Made by a program: the position numbers and the translations under genes. DNA of 64,000 nt, from the NCBI RefSeq assembly GCF_000328565.1, contig NC_019966.1:2914001-2978000 (forward strand), given 5' to 3'. The notes under the pieces are model-generated. The model had not been told where the DNA came from, made no database searches, and saw only the letters and a program-made list of their open reading frames with translations. Positions 47,718-55,832 of this stretch are shown piece by piece. This DNA comes from Mycobacterium sp. JS623. GTDB lineage: Bacteria > Actinomycetota > Actinomycetes > Mycobacteriales > Mycobacteriaceae. How positions within the stretch are numbered: position 1 is the stretch's first letter; each line of letters opens with the position of its first letter.

Positions 47718-47750
47718 CGCGTCCGAGACCGAAAGGCTCGGACGCGTTTT
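47718..47750 (+). terminator. Intrinsic terminator between livK and livH
   Basis: A perfect 10-bp stem, CGCGTCCGAG (47718-47727) with CTCGGACGCG (47737-47746), has a 9-nt loop and is followed at once by TTTT. This is a textbook Rho-independent terminator, placed 14 bp after the livK stop and 56 bp before livH. Confidence 0.88.
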
Positions 47751-47805
47751 CGCTAGAGAAGCGCTTGTTTGCCAAGGAAAGTTTCGCGAGGAGAGCCGCC
47801 AACGG

Positions 47806-48852
47806 ATGATTCATGAGTGCATGGAGCACGGGGCCCAGTACGCCTGTCTGGCCGCCAACATCAACTTCAACCTAGAAGGCCTGCGAATCGGCTTCTGGCA
47901 GTTGACGATCGACGGGCTTGCCTGGGGAGCCATCTATGCGTTGGTGGCAGTCGGCTACACGCTGGTGTTCGGCGTACTACGGCTGATCAACTTCGCGCAT
48001 TCCGAGATCTTCATGCTCGGCATGTTCGGCGCCTACTTCGCGCTCGATATCATCCTTGGCTTCACGCCGAGCGGTAACGCGTACAACAAGGGCATCGCGC
48101 TGACGGTGTTGTATCTCGGCATCGCAATGCTGTTCGCGATGCTGGTGTCGGGTTCGGCGGCGGTGGGTTTGGAATTCGTCGCGTACCGGCCGTTGCGAAG
48201 ACGGGGCGCCCGCTCGCTGACGTTTCTCATCACGGCTATCGGTGCGTCATTCGTGATGCAGGAATTCGTCCACTTCATCCTGCCGCACCTCATCAAGGGC
48301 TACGGCGGCAGTAACGCGCAACAGCCAATCATCCTGGTACAGCCCAAGACCCAGTTCCACATCTTCAATGCCACGGTCTCCAACGTGACCATCCTGATCG
48401 TCATCGCGGCGTTGATCCTCGCGGTACTCACGGATTTCGCGATCAACCGGACCAAGTTCGGCCGCGGCATCCGCGCCGTCGCCCAAGACCCGACAACTGC
48501 AACGCTGATGGGTGTTTCCCGTGAACGCATCATCACGACGACATTCCTGATCGGCGGGCTGCTCGCCGGCGCCGCAGCGCTGCTCTACACGCTCAAGGTG
48601 CCGCAGGGCATCATCTATTCCGGCGGATTCCTATTGGGCATCAAGGCTTTTTCGGCCGCGGTGCTCGGCGGTATCGGCAACCTCCGCGGCGCTCTGCTCG
48701 GCGGCCTGCTGTTGGGCATCATGGAGAATTACGGCCAGGCCGTGTTCGGCACCCAGTGGCGCGACGTGGTGGCGTTCGTGCTGCTGGTTCTGGTGCTGCT
48801 TTTCCGGCCGACGGGCATACTCGGGGAGAGCCTCGGGAAGGCACGAGCATGA
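47806..48852 (+). CDS. livH: Branched-chain amino-acid ABC transporter permease LivH
   Basis: A 348-residue permease with about eight helices. LivH motifs are DGLAWGAIYALVAVGYTLVFGVLRLINFAHSEIFMLG near the start, then AVAQDPTTATLMGVSRERIITTTF (the ATPase-contacting loop) and GIKAFSAAVLGGIGNLRGALLGGLLLGIMENYG. It forms the membrane channel with LivM. ATG 47806 is preceded by GAGGAG. An N-terminal extension with three cysteines (HECMEHGAQYACLAANINFN) precedes helix 1 and is longer than in E. coli LivH. The stop overlaps livM (ATGA). Confidence 0.95.
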   Translation: MIHECMEHGAQYACLAANINFNLEGLRIGFWQLTIDGLAWGAIYALVAVGYTLVFGVLRLINFAHSEIFMLGMFGAYFALDIILGFTPSGNAYNKGIALTVLYLGIAMLFAMLVSGSAAVGLEFVAYRPLRRRGARSLTFLITAIGASFVMQEFVHFILPHLIKGYGGSNAQQPIILVQPKTQFHIFNATVSNVTILIVIAALILAVLTDFAINRTKFGRGIRAVAQDPTTATLMGVSRERIITTTFLIGGLLAGAAALLYTLKVPQGIIYSGGFLLGIKAFSAAVLGGIGNLRGALLGGLLLGIMENYGQAVFGTQWRDVVAFVLLVLVLLFRPTGILGESLGKARA

Positions 48853-50015
48853 GCAAGCTTTTGGCTCCGGGCGACGGCCTGCGCGAGTGGTGGGACGGCC
48901 TGTCCCGAGTGCCGAAGTGGGGCTTCGGCGTCCTGCTGTTCGGCGCGCTGGCGCTGCTGCCGCTGTATACGCCGCCGTTCTTGGACACGCCCGGCATCAG
49001 CTTCGGCGGCACGATGGCGCAGTTCGCGATGGTGGCGATCATCGCAATCGGGTTGAACGTCGTGGTCGGCCAGGCTGGCTTGCTCGACCTGGGGTATGTC
49101 GGCTTCTACGCCGTCGGCGCCTACACCGTCGCGCTGCTCACCAGCCCCAACAGCCCGTGGAACAAGATGAGCGCCACGGGGCCCTTCAGTGCCCCGTGGG
49201 CATGGCTGTCTTGTGTGCCCCTGGCGATGGCTATTACCGCGCTGGCGGGCCTGATCCTCGGGATCCCGACGTTGCGTCTGCGCGGTGACTACCTGGCGAT
49301 CGTCACGCTGGGATTCGGCGAGATCATCCGGCTGATGGCCGACAACCTGTCCGACATCACGAACGGTCCGCGGGGGCTGAGCCAGGTGGCGTTCCCGCGG
49401 CTGGGGGAGAGCGAGAAGCTCCCGGAAGGGGTGTTCTCCAATGGGAACTCATCGGGCCACGCCAACTATGGAACGTGGTGGTTCTGGCTGGGTTTGGTGC
49501 TGATCGTCGCCATCCTGCTGTTGGTCGGCAACCTGGAGCGCAGCAGGGTTGGCCGCGCGTGGGTCGCCATCCGGGAGGACGAGGACGCCGCGGAAGTGAT
49601 GGGCGTCAACACGTTTCGGTTCAAACTGTGGGCGTTCGTGATGGGGGCTGCCATCGGCGGGCTGTCCGGCGCGTTGTATGCGGGCCAGGTGCAGTACGTC
49701 GCGCCGCCGAGCTTCAACATCATCAACTCGATGCTGTTCCTGTGTGCGGTGGTGCTGGGCGGGCAGGGCAACAAACTGGGCGTGATTTTCGGCGCGTTCG
49801 TCATCGTGTATCTGCCGAACCGACTGCTGGGCGTGCATTTCCTGGGCATCAACATGGGTGACCTGAAGTATCTGTTCTTCGGGCTGTCGCTTGTGGTCAT
49901 GATGATCTTCCGGCCCGAGGGCCTGTTCCCTGCCCGCGCGCGGCTGTTGGCCTACGGCAAGGCCGCCCGCGACTGGCTGCGAACTCCGCCAGTGGAGAAG
50001 GAGCCGGCCACATGA
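48849..50015 (+). CDS. livM: Branched-chain amino-acid ABC transporter permease LivM
   Basis: A 388-residue permease, second channel subunit of the Liv importer. Characteristic segments are AIIAIGLNVVVGQAGLLDLGYVGFYAVGAY, TLRLRGDYLAIVTLGFGEIIRL, the cytosolic RAWVAIREDEDAAEVMGVNTFRFKLWAFV that docks the ATPase, and SMLFLCAVVLGGQGNKLGVIFGA. It has about nine helices. ATG 48849 overlaps livH and its stop overlaps livG (both ATGA), so livH-M-G are a translationally coupled block. Confidence 0.95.
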   Translation: MSKLLAPGDGLREWWDGLSRVPKWGFGVLLFGALALLPLYTPPFLDTPGISFGGTMAQFAMVAIIAIGLNVVVGQAGLLDLGYVGFYAVGAYTVALLTSPNSPWNKMSATGPFSAPWAWLSCVPLAMAITALAGLILGIPTLRLRGDYLAIVTLGFGEIIRLMADNLSDITNGPRGLSQVAFPRLGESEKLPEGVFSNGNSSGHANYGTWWFWLGLVLIVAILLLVGNLERSRVGRAWVAIREDEDAAEVMGVNTFRFKLWAFVMGAAIGGLSGALYAGQVQYVAPPSFNIINSMLFLCAVVLGGQGNKLGVIFGAFVIVYLPNRLLGVHFLGINMGDLKYLFFGLSLVVMMIFRPEGLFPARARLLAYGKAARDWLRTPPVEKEPAT

Positions 50016-50839
50016 CAATCGAGGACCTGGCGGGCGTCCACCGCGAGATCCACGCCGCCGAAGGCGAAGTCCTTTTGGAGACAAAGGATTTGACTGTGAA
50101 GTTCGGCGGGCTCGTCGCGCTGGACTCGGTCACCTTCAACATCAAGCGCGGGGAGATCCTCGGCCTGATCGGACCCAACGGCGCGGGCAAGACCACCTGC
50201 TTCAACGCGATCACCGGCGTGTACCGCCCGAGTTCGGGGGCGGTGATCTTCGACGGGGCGCCGCTGGGCCGGATCAAACGCCACCAGATCACCCGCAAGG
50301 GCATCGCTCGCACGTTCCAGAACATCCGGCTGTGGGGCGAAATGACGGCGCTGGAAAACGTCGTCGTCGCGACCGATGCGCGACACAAGACGTCGGTACC
50401 GGGTGCGCTGGTGCGAACCCCGCGGCATCGCCGAGAAGAGAAGACGGCGGTCGAACGAGCTGCGGCGCTCTTGCACTTCGTCGGCATCGCGCACCGCGGC
50501 GAGGAGAAGGCCAAGAACCTGCCCTACGGCGACCAGCGGCGGCTGGAGATCGCCAGGGCGCTGGCCACCGAGCCCAAGCTGATTTGCCTCGACGAACCCG
50601 CAGCCGGCTTCAACCCCAGCGAGAAGGCCGCGCTGATCGAGCTGATCCGCAAGATCCGCGACGACGGCTATACGGTGTTGCTCATCGAACATGACATGCG
50701 TCTGGTGATGGGCGTGACGGACCGGATCGTGGTGCTGGAATTCGGCCGCAAGATCGCCGACGGCCTGCCGCATGACATTCGCGAGGATCCGAAGGTCGTC
50801 GCCGCATACCTGGGGGTGCCCGACGATGACGTCGAGTGA
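50012..50839 (+). CDS. livG: Branched-chain amino-acid ABC transporter ATP-binding protein LivG
   Basis: A 275-residue ATPase with Walker A GPNGAGKTT, the LivG-type Q-loop ARTFQNIRLWGEMTALENV, signature in LPYGDQRRLEIARAL (degenerate LSGGQ, normal for LivG), Walker B LICLDEPAAGFNPSE and switch IEHDMRLVM, ending in ...VVAAYLGVPDDDVE. It pairs with LivF to drive transport. About 20 extra residues precede the core (MTIEDLAGVHREIHAAEGEV). It overlaps livM by 4 bp and livF by 14 bp. Confidence 0.95.
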   Translation: MTIEDLAGVHREIHAAEGEVLLETKDLTVKFGGLVALDSVTFNIKRGEILGLIGPNGAGKTTCFNAITGVYRPSSGAVIFDGAPLGRIKRHQITRKGIARTFQNIRLWGEMTALENVVVATDARHKTSVPGALVRTPRHRREEKTAVERAAALLHFVGIAHRGEEKAKNLPYGDQRRLEIARALATEPKLICLDEPAAGFNPSEKAALIELIRKIRDDGYTVLLIEHDMRLVMGVTDRIVVLEFGRKIADGLPHDIREDPKVVAAYLGVPDDDVE

Positions 50840-51566
50840 TGATCGCCCAATCCTGCTGGAGGCCCGCGATGTCGTCGTGCACTACGGCCGCATCAAGGCC
50901 CTGCACGGGGTGTCGCTGGTGGTGCATGAAGGCGAATTGGTGACGCTGCTGGGCTCCAATGGCGCAGGCAAAACGACGATGATGCGGGCGATTTCGGGCC
51001 TGCGGCCGCTGACGTCGGGTTCGGTGTGGTTCAACGGGCAGGACATCTCCCGCGTGAAGGCACACAAGAGGGTGACCGACGGTCTGATTCAGGCGCCGGA
51101 GGGCCGGGGCGTGTTCCCCGGCATGACCGTCACCGAGAACATCGAAATGGGTTGCTACGGGCGTAAGTTCGCGTCGAAGGCCGAACACAAGGAGCGGCTG
51201 GACTGGGTGCTCGAAACGTTCCCGCGGCTGGCCGAACGCAAGAACCAGGTGGGCGGCACACTGTCCGGCGGCGAGCAGCAGATGTTGGCGATCGGCCGCG
51301 CACTGATGGCCAGACCCAAGGTGCTGCTGCTTGACGAACCATCGATGGGTCTGGCGCCGATGGTGATATCGCAGATCTTCAAGATCATTGCCGAGATCAA
51401 CTCGCAGGGCACGACGGTACTGCTGGTCGAGCAGAACGCGCAGCAGGCGCTGAGTCGGTCCGATCGCGCCTACATCCTGGAGACCGGTGAGGTCACCCGC
51501 GAGGGCAACGCGCGAGAGTTGTTGGCGGACGACAGCATTCGCGCGGCGTACCTGGGCGTCGCCTAG
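50826..51566 (+). CDS. livF: Branched-chain amino-acid ABC transporter ATP-binding protein LivF
   Basis: A 246-residue ATPase with Walker A GSNGAGKTT, the LivF motif APEGRGVFPGMTVTENIEMG, signature LSGGEQQMLAIGRAL, Walker B LLLDEPSMGLAP and switch VEQNAQQAL, ending IRAAYLGVA. Partner of LivG in the heterodimeric motor. ATG 50826 lies inside the end of livG. It closes the liv operon; a long inverted repeat follows before the next, convergent gene. Confidence 0.95.
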   Translation: MTSSDDRPILLEARDVVVHYGRIKALHGVSLVVHEGELVTLLGSNGAGKTTMMRAISGLRPLTSGSVWFNGQDISRVKAHKRVTDGLIQAPEGRGVFPGMTVTENIEMGCYGRKFASKAEHKERLDWVLETFPRLAERKNQVGGTLSGGEQQMLAIGRALMARPKVLLLDEPSMGLAPMVISQIFKIIAEINSQGTTVLLVEQNAQQALSRSDRAYILETGEVTREGNARELLADDSIRAAYLGVA

Positions 51567-51570
51567 TTCC

Positions 51571-51632
51571 CGCGAGCGACCGTGTTTGTATACGACACGC
51601 CGCGCAAATCTGTACCTGGGCGGTCGCTCGCG
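51571..51632. repeat. Long inverted repeat between convergent genes
   Basis: CGCGAGCGACCG (51571-51582) is perfectly complementary to CGGTCGCTCGCG (51621-51632), with a 38-nt loop that itself contains short complementary stretches (GTGT and ACAC). It fills the gap between livF and the convergent small gene, so a bidirectional terminator is likely. It may also be a copy of a dispersed mycobacterial intergenic palindrome; copies would have to be searched for. Confidence 0.7.
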
Positions 51633-51633
51633 C

Positions 51634-51948
51634 TCATCGAGTGATGCGCGCTTCGAGGGCGTCGAGCACCGCGACGTGCTCCGGCGGAACGCCGATCCGC
51701 ATCAGAACATCCTCGTCCACGGCCTCGAACTCAAAGGTGAAGAACGAACAGCATGCGCTTTCCCGTCGCGCCAGCTCGCGGGCAGGCGCCTCGACAATGC
51801 GCTGCAATACGAGTTCAAGACGTTGCGGCTGCCGGCGCTCGGCGCGCACGACGAAGGTGAACAGGTCGTCGAATTCGGCGACGCGCAGGGGGCGCTCCGT
51901 CGTCGGAAGCGTGCATGCGTCCGGCGCCCAGTCTTCGGGGACCGCCAT
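51634..51948 (-). CDS. Conserved hypothetical protein with RESACCSFFTF motif
   Basis: A 104-residue soluble protein of unknown function. It begins AVPEDWAPDACTLPTTERPLRVAEFDDLF and contains ARELARRESACCSFFTFEFE, a double-cysteine motif that recurs in small actinobacterial proteins often found near metal or redox genes; the Cys pair could bind a metal. No membrane segment or signal peptide is seen. The frame has strong GC bias at third positions. The gene next on its 5' side is a membrane protein, ending 8 bp upstream. Confidence 0.65.
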   Translation of the reverse strand: MAVPEDWAPDACTLPTTERPLRVAEFDDLFTFVVRAERRQPQRLELVLQRIVEAPARELARRESACCSFFTFEFEAVDEDVLMRIGVPPEHVAVLDALEARITR

Positions 51949-51956
51949 AACTCACA

Positions 51957-52640
51957 CTAGCTCGACGCCCGCATCCGTTCCCACGGCCACGTCATCAACG
52001 CCCACACAAGCACAATCAGCGCGGCTCCGACGAAGACGTACCAGGGCCACGACCCCATCACGTCCAACAGCGACGCAGTGGACGGTTTTCGGTTGAGGAA
52101 GCCGTAATTGGTTCCGGTGATCCGGTTGAAAGTGAACGTCACGATGGCCCATCCCACGGTGACGACGACCGCCAAGCGAAAGTCGCGCCAATGAGGTCGC
52201 ATGCCGCGACCCCAAGTCAGATAGATGGCCGCCCACACGACCATCAGGTGAATCGCCCAGAACGCCAGAAACTGATAGTGCGGAAAATCGGGACTCTGCA
52301 GCGCTGGCGAGATCAACGCCTGCGTGCTCAGCACCAGCCCCCAGTAATAGGTGAGCGCGTACGCCCAGTGCTTCTGCGACCACAAGGCGTACGCGCCGAC
52401 GACTGTCGCGAGGTCGGTCAGTTGCAGTGGCACTGAATCCAAAGTGGGCGGGGTCAGGACGTAGACCAGGATCGCGGCGTAGATGAGCGCGGTCAGCGCG
52501 CCGAGGATGCGCCCGAGGAGCCGGGCTTGCCCGTCGGTTTGCCTGCGCCCGACCCACACCAAAAGCACGGCGCCGATTGCAAACACGGCGATGACGGCCC
52601 AATGCGACGGACCATAGGCAGTGAACTCCCGTGCGGCCAT
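51957..52640 (-). CDS. TIGR02206/YwaF-type integral membrane protein
   Basis: A 227-residue protein with six or seven membrane helices: HWAVIAVFAIGAVLLVWVG, LTALIYAAILVYVLTPP, WALAL-type YALTYYWGLVLSTQALISP, FWAIHLMVVWAAIYLTWG, LAVVVTVGWAIVTFTFNRI and WYVFVGAALIVLVWALMTW. The PLQLTDLATVVGAYALW and NYGFLNRKPSTASLLDVMGSWPWY motifs are characteristic of the family (YwaF/TP0381). Function unknown. ATG 52640 (MAAREFTAYGPSHW) is preferred; ATG 52658 would add six residues. Confidence 0.82.
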   Translation of the reverse strand: MAAREFTAYGPSHWAVIAVFAIGAVLLVWVGRRQTDGQARLLGRILGALTALIYAAILVYVLTPPTLDSVPLQLTDLATVVGAYALWSQKHWAYALTYYWGLVLSTQALISPALQSPDFPHYQFLAFWAIHLMVVWAAIYLTWGRGMRPHWRDFRLAVVVTVGWAIVTFTFNRITGTNYGFLNRKPSTASLLDVMGSWPWYVFVGAALIVLVWALMTWPWERMRASS

Positions 52641-52743
52641 TATCGTGCCTACCACCATCGCGTCACATGCACGTCGAACATGAGCTTGGGTGCGAGATTT
52701 TCCGGAATTCTCGACAACAAGTTCAGCTCGTCACATCGACGAG

Positions 52744-53943
52744 CTAGCGAGCAACGATGACCGACGAACCGTGGCCGAACAGACCTTGGTTCGCGGTGAC
52801 GCCGACGGTCGCGCCCTCGACCTGACGGCCGGTGGCCTGCCCCTTGAGCTGCCACGTCAGCTCGCAGACCTGCGCGATGGCCTGCGCCGGAATGGCTTCG
52901 CCGAAGCACGCCAACCCACCGGAGGCATTGACCGGGATGCGCCCGCCGATCGTCGTCGCTCCACTGCGCAGCAGCTGCTCGGCCTCACCCTTCGGGCAAA
53001 GGCCAAGGTGCTCATACCAATCCAGCTCCAGCGCGGTGGACAGATCGTAGACCTCTGCGAGGCTCAAGTCCTCGGGCCCGATGCCGGCCTCGGCGTAGGC
53101 GGCGTCGAGGATCTGGTCCTTGAACACTCGTTCCGGCGCTGCCACCACCGCCGTGGAATCCGTTGCGATATCCGGCAATTCAGGCAGATGCTGCGGATAG
53201 CGTGGCGTCACCGTCGACACCGCGCGCACCGACGGCACGCCGTCCAGCGAACCCAAATGCTTCTTCGCGAACTCGGCGCTGGCCACGATCAGCGCGGCGG
53301 CGCCGTCTGACGTCGCGCAAATGTCCAGCAGCCGAAGCGGATCCGACACCACCGGACTGGCCAACACGTCCTCGACGGAGGCCTCCTTGCGGTAACGCGC
53401 ATTCGGATTGTTCAGGCCGTGACGCGAGTTCTTCACCTTCACCGCGGCGAAGTCCTCGAGCGTCGCGTCGTAGAGGTCCATCCGGCGACGGGCCAGCATC
53501 GCGAAGTACACGGTGTTCGTCGCACCTATCAGGTGAAATCGCTGCCAGTCGGGGTCGTTCTTACGCTCGCCGCCGACCGGGGCGAAGAAACCCTTCGGCG
53601 TCGTGTCCGCGCCGATCACCAAAGCGACGTCGCAGAAGCCGGCCAGGATCTGGGCGCGGGCGCTCTGCAATGCCTGGGACCCGCTGGCGCATGCGGCATA
53701 TGACGACGACACCGGCACGCCGTTCCAGCCGAGCTTCTGCGCGAAAGTCGCCCCCGCGACGAAGCCGGGATATCCGTTGCGGATGGTGTCGGCGCCGGCC
53801 ACGAGCTGGATCTGACGCCAGTCCAGCCCCGCCTCGGCCAACGCTGCGCGCGCGGCGGACACGCCGTACTCGGTGAAGTCGTTGCCCCACTTGCCCCACG
53901 GGTGCATGCCCGCGCCGAGGATGTAGAGCGGTTCGGGACTCAT
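52744..53943 (-). CDS. Lipid-transfer/thiolase-fold protein (SCP2-thiolase-like, Ltp family)
   Basis: A 399-residue thiolase-fold protein like Rv1627c. Motifs include ILGAGMHPWGKWG, the nucleophile-region equivalent SSYAACASGSQALQSA, DPLRLLDICATSDGAAALIVAS, EVYDLSTALELDWYEHLGL and the C-terminal VNASGGLACFGEAIPA. Proteins of this kind paired with a DUF35 partner (for example Ltp2 with ChsH2-type DUF35) act as retro-aldolases in steroid side-chain breakdown; true thiolysis is less likely. ATG 53943 overlaps the stop of the DUF35 gene (ATGA), so both are made from one mRNA, apparently under KstR. Confidence 0.9.
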   Translation of the reverse strand: MSPEPLYILGAGMHPWGKWGNDFTEYGVSAARAALAEAGLDWRQIQLVAGADTIRNGYPGFVAGATFAQKLGWNGVPVSSSYAACASGSQALQSARAQILAGFCDVALVIGADTTPKGFFAPVGGERKNDPDWQRFHLIGATNTVYFAMLARRRMDLYDATLEDFAAVKVKNSRHGLNNPNARYRKEASVEDVLASPVVSDPLRLLDICATSDGAAALIVASAEFAKKHLGSLDGVPSVRAVSTVTPRYPQHLPELPDIATDSTAVVAAPERVFKDQILDAAYAEAGIGPEDLSLAEVYDLSTALELDWYEHLGLCPKGEAEQLLRSGATTIGGRIPVNASGGLACFGEAIPAQAIAQVCELTWQLKGQATGRQVEGATVGVTANQGLFGHGSSVIVAR

Positions 53944-54377
53944 GACGCGATCCGCCATGCGTAGACGATGCGTTCGACGCCGTCGTCATCGACGAACAGC
54001 GGCATGGTGGTCAACTCCATCTCCATGCCAACCTTCAGATCCGCTGCCAGGGTGCCCTCGACGACCTTGCCGAGCACGATCAGGCCCTCGTCGGCCAATT
54101 GCACGGCCGCGACGGCGAACGGTTCGAACGGATCTGGCGACGGGTAGGGCGGCGGCGGGGCGTAGCGGTTTTCGGTGTAGCTCCACAGCGTGCCACGGCG
54201 CGACAACGGCACCTGAGCTAGTTCGTCGCCGTCACATGAGGGATTGGGGCAATTGTTGGCCCGCGGCGGAAACACATACGTTCCACACTGGTGGCACTTG
54301 CCGCCGATCAGATACGGAGCTCCGGACCCGTCGGTCGCGAACCACCCGTCGATCGCAGGTTGCGTAGAAGCTGACAC
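53940..54377 (-). CDS. DUF35 OB-fold, zinc-ribbon acyl-CoA-binding protein
   Basis: A 145-residue protein. A four-cysteine zinc ribbon (KCHQCGTYVFPPRANNCPNPSC) is followed by the OB fold (RGTLWSYTENRYAPPPPYPS, FAVAAVQLADEGLIVLGKV, KVGMEMELTTMPL). DUF35 proteins bind the acyl-CoA end of substrates for partner thiolase-fold enzymes. GTG 54377 (VSASTQPAIDG) is selected because a TACGCT -10 ends six bases upstream; longer upstream frames have no coding character. It is the first gene of the pair, the counterpart of Rv1628c. Confidence 0.9.
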   Translation of the reverse strand: MSASTQPAIDGWFATDGSGAPYLIGGKCHQCGTYVFPPRANNCPNPSCDGDELAQVPLSRRGTLWSYTENRYAPPPPYPSPDPFEPFAVAAVQLADEGLIVLGKVVEGTLAADLKVGMEMELTTMPLFVDDDGVERIVYAWRIAS

Positions 54378-54383
54378 GCGGTC

Positions 54384-54422
54384 AGCGTACCGAGTCCGGG
54401 AGCAAAACTGAAACGTGTTCCA
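54384..54422 (-). promoter_or_regulatory. Promoter of the DUF35-thiolase operon with KstR operator
   Basis: Minus-strand TACGCT (54389-54384) is the -10 of a leaderless mRNA starting near GTG 54377. TGAAACGTGTTCCA (54409-54422) matches the KstR consensus TnnAACnnGTTnnA at every fixed position, and lies within a wider 20-bp imperfect palindrome (54406-54425). It covers the expected -35 region, so a bound TetR-type repressor would block RNA polymerase. Confidence 0.8.
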
Positions 54423-54573
54423 GTTCGGCACCTGGGGTAGCCGATTACCCCAATCCCCCGTGCTCATTCGACTGAAGATGTCTTGTTGGGATCGGTAGCC
54501 ACGGCGACGGTCTTTACTCAACCGCAATGGCGCACGCCAACAGAGGCGGCGCCCGTTCACTGGGAGACCATCG

Positions 54574-54954
54574 ATGGGACTTTTCGATAAGGCCAAGAAG
54601 GCTGCGCAGCAGGCACAACAGGCATTCGCGCAACCACACCAAGGGGATGGAATGGTGCACGTCCAAGGCGCCGGACCAATCGACACTGCCCATTTCGGCG
54701 GACCGTCGACGCGTTCGGTGGCGGCCGATGACCCGATCTGGCAGCCCATCAACGGCATCTCGCTGCAGGACTACGCCGAACTCGCCCGCGAAGCGCAGGC
54801 ACGCGGCATCAACGACGAAGCCGGCATGATCACCCTCGCCCAGGAGCGCGGCTGGAACCCGGCTGACACCAAAGCGGCGTTCGACGGCTGGGTGCAGCGG
54901 ATGGGCCAGTCGATGGCTGTCGGGCAGCAGTTCCGCAAGCTACTCGGTTACTGA
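54574..54954 (+). CDS. Small soluble hypothetical protein
   Basis: A 126-residue protein not recognised by function. It begins with an amphipathic Lys/Ala/Gln-rich helix (GLFDKAKKAAQQAQQAFAQ), then a disordered linker, then a compact helical region PINGISLQDYAELAREAQAR followed by GINDEAGMITLAQERGWNPADTKAAFDGWVQRM. No signal peptide or membrane segment. ATG 54574 has a GGGAGA ribosome site. It faces away from the DUF35-thiolase operon across a 196-bp gap; no clear partner gene. Confidence 0.75.
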   Translation: MGLFDKAKKAAQQAQQAFAQPHQGDGMVHVQGAGPIDTAHFGGPSTRSVAADDPIWQPINGISLQDYAELAREAQARGINDEAGMITLAQERGWNPADTKAAFDGWVQRMGQSMAVGQQFRKLLGY

Positions 54955-55166
54955 GCGAGCCCTTAAATGCCCAACCCAGTCAAGGACTGGGCGCGGATGT
55001 ACGGCGCCCACACGCAGTACCTCGAATCGCAGGGCCGGCCGTCATCAACCTTCGGCCAGCGTCACGATCGAGGGCGTCTGGCAGGTCGGGTCGTACATGA
55101 ACATGTCGCCGTTGCTGAGGATGTCGGCATGACCATCGACTGGATCCGGAGGGGCCAGCTCAGCGG
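54955..55166. other. Gap with competing short frames, possible gene remnant
   Basis: This 212-bp gap has a plus-strand frame (54967-55170, MPNPVKDWARMYGAHTQYLE...) and a minus-strand frame whose end reads DGHADILSNGDMFMYDPTCQ then TPSIVTLAEG and stop. The minus frame has strong third-position GC bias but no start codon outside the neighbouring hydrolase gene, so it looks like the C-terminal scrap of a lost gene. Neither matches a family I know. Confidence 0.3.
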
Positions 55167-55832
55167 CTAGGCCGCGCCGAGCAGAATGCGCAGCAGCTCG
55201 TCCGGGCAGTCGCGCATCAGGTTGTGCGCGCCGTCGAGCACATGCGTGGTCCACGTCGGGTCGTGTCGCACACGGTTGAACGTCGCCGCGAACGGCGACT
55301 CACCCTCCCACTTGGTCGCGTACACGTACGCCCGCTTGCGGAAGCGGGACAGATCCCCGGTCAACCGGGCCGGCTGCATCAGCGATGCGAGCGGATGCGC
55401 GGTGGCGCGGGCATCGAAGAACGGCATCGGCGGCACACCGTAGCCGGTTTCATCAACCCCCGTGTACCACTCCCGCTGCTCGTCGGTGGTCAGCGTCCAG
55501 CACGACTCGCCGTTGCGCGGGACGAATGCATCCACATACACCAGTGAATTGACTTGTTGCGGAACACGATCCGCCACCGCGGTGGTCACCATGCCGCCGT
55601 AGCTGTGCCCGACGAGCACCGCGTCGAAGACGTTGTGCACGGCCATTTCGGCCTGTACATCGGTTATGTGCGTTTCGAGGTTCACGCCGGCGTGCAACAG
55701 ATGCGCGCGCTCCGCGATGCCGGTCAGCGTGACGGTAAGCACCCGATGCCCTTGGGCCCGAAGGCCTTTGGCGAGGTCGTCGAAGCACCACGCGCCATGG
55801 CACGCTCCGGGCACCAATACGTATGTGGTCAT
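55167..55832 (-). CDS. Alpha/beta hydrolase (esterase/methylesterase-like)
   Basis: A 221-residue hydrolase. TYVLVPGACHGAWCFDDLAKGLRAQGHRV opens the fold with the oxyanion HG-type motif, the nucleophile is in VGHSYGGMV, and the late His is in LDGAHNLM. The short length and VPGACHGAW start resemble plant-type methylesterases and EstC-like pyrethroid hydrolases. ATG 55832 overlaps the stop of the flavin monooxygenase gene (ATGA), so the two act together, perhaps oxidising and hydrolysing the same small compound under the LysR regulator. Confidence 0.88.
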   Translation of the reverse strand: MTTYVLVPGACHGAWCFDDLAKGLRAQGHRVLTVTLTGIAERAHLLHAGVNLETHITDVQAEMAVHNVFDAVLVGHSYGGMVTTAVADRVPQQVNSLVYVDAFVPRNGESCWTLTTDEQREWYTGVDETGYGVPPMPFFDARATAHPLASLMQPARLTGDLSRFRKRAYVYATKWEGESPFAATFNRVRHDPTWTTHVLDGAHNLMRDCPDELLRILLGAA

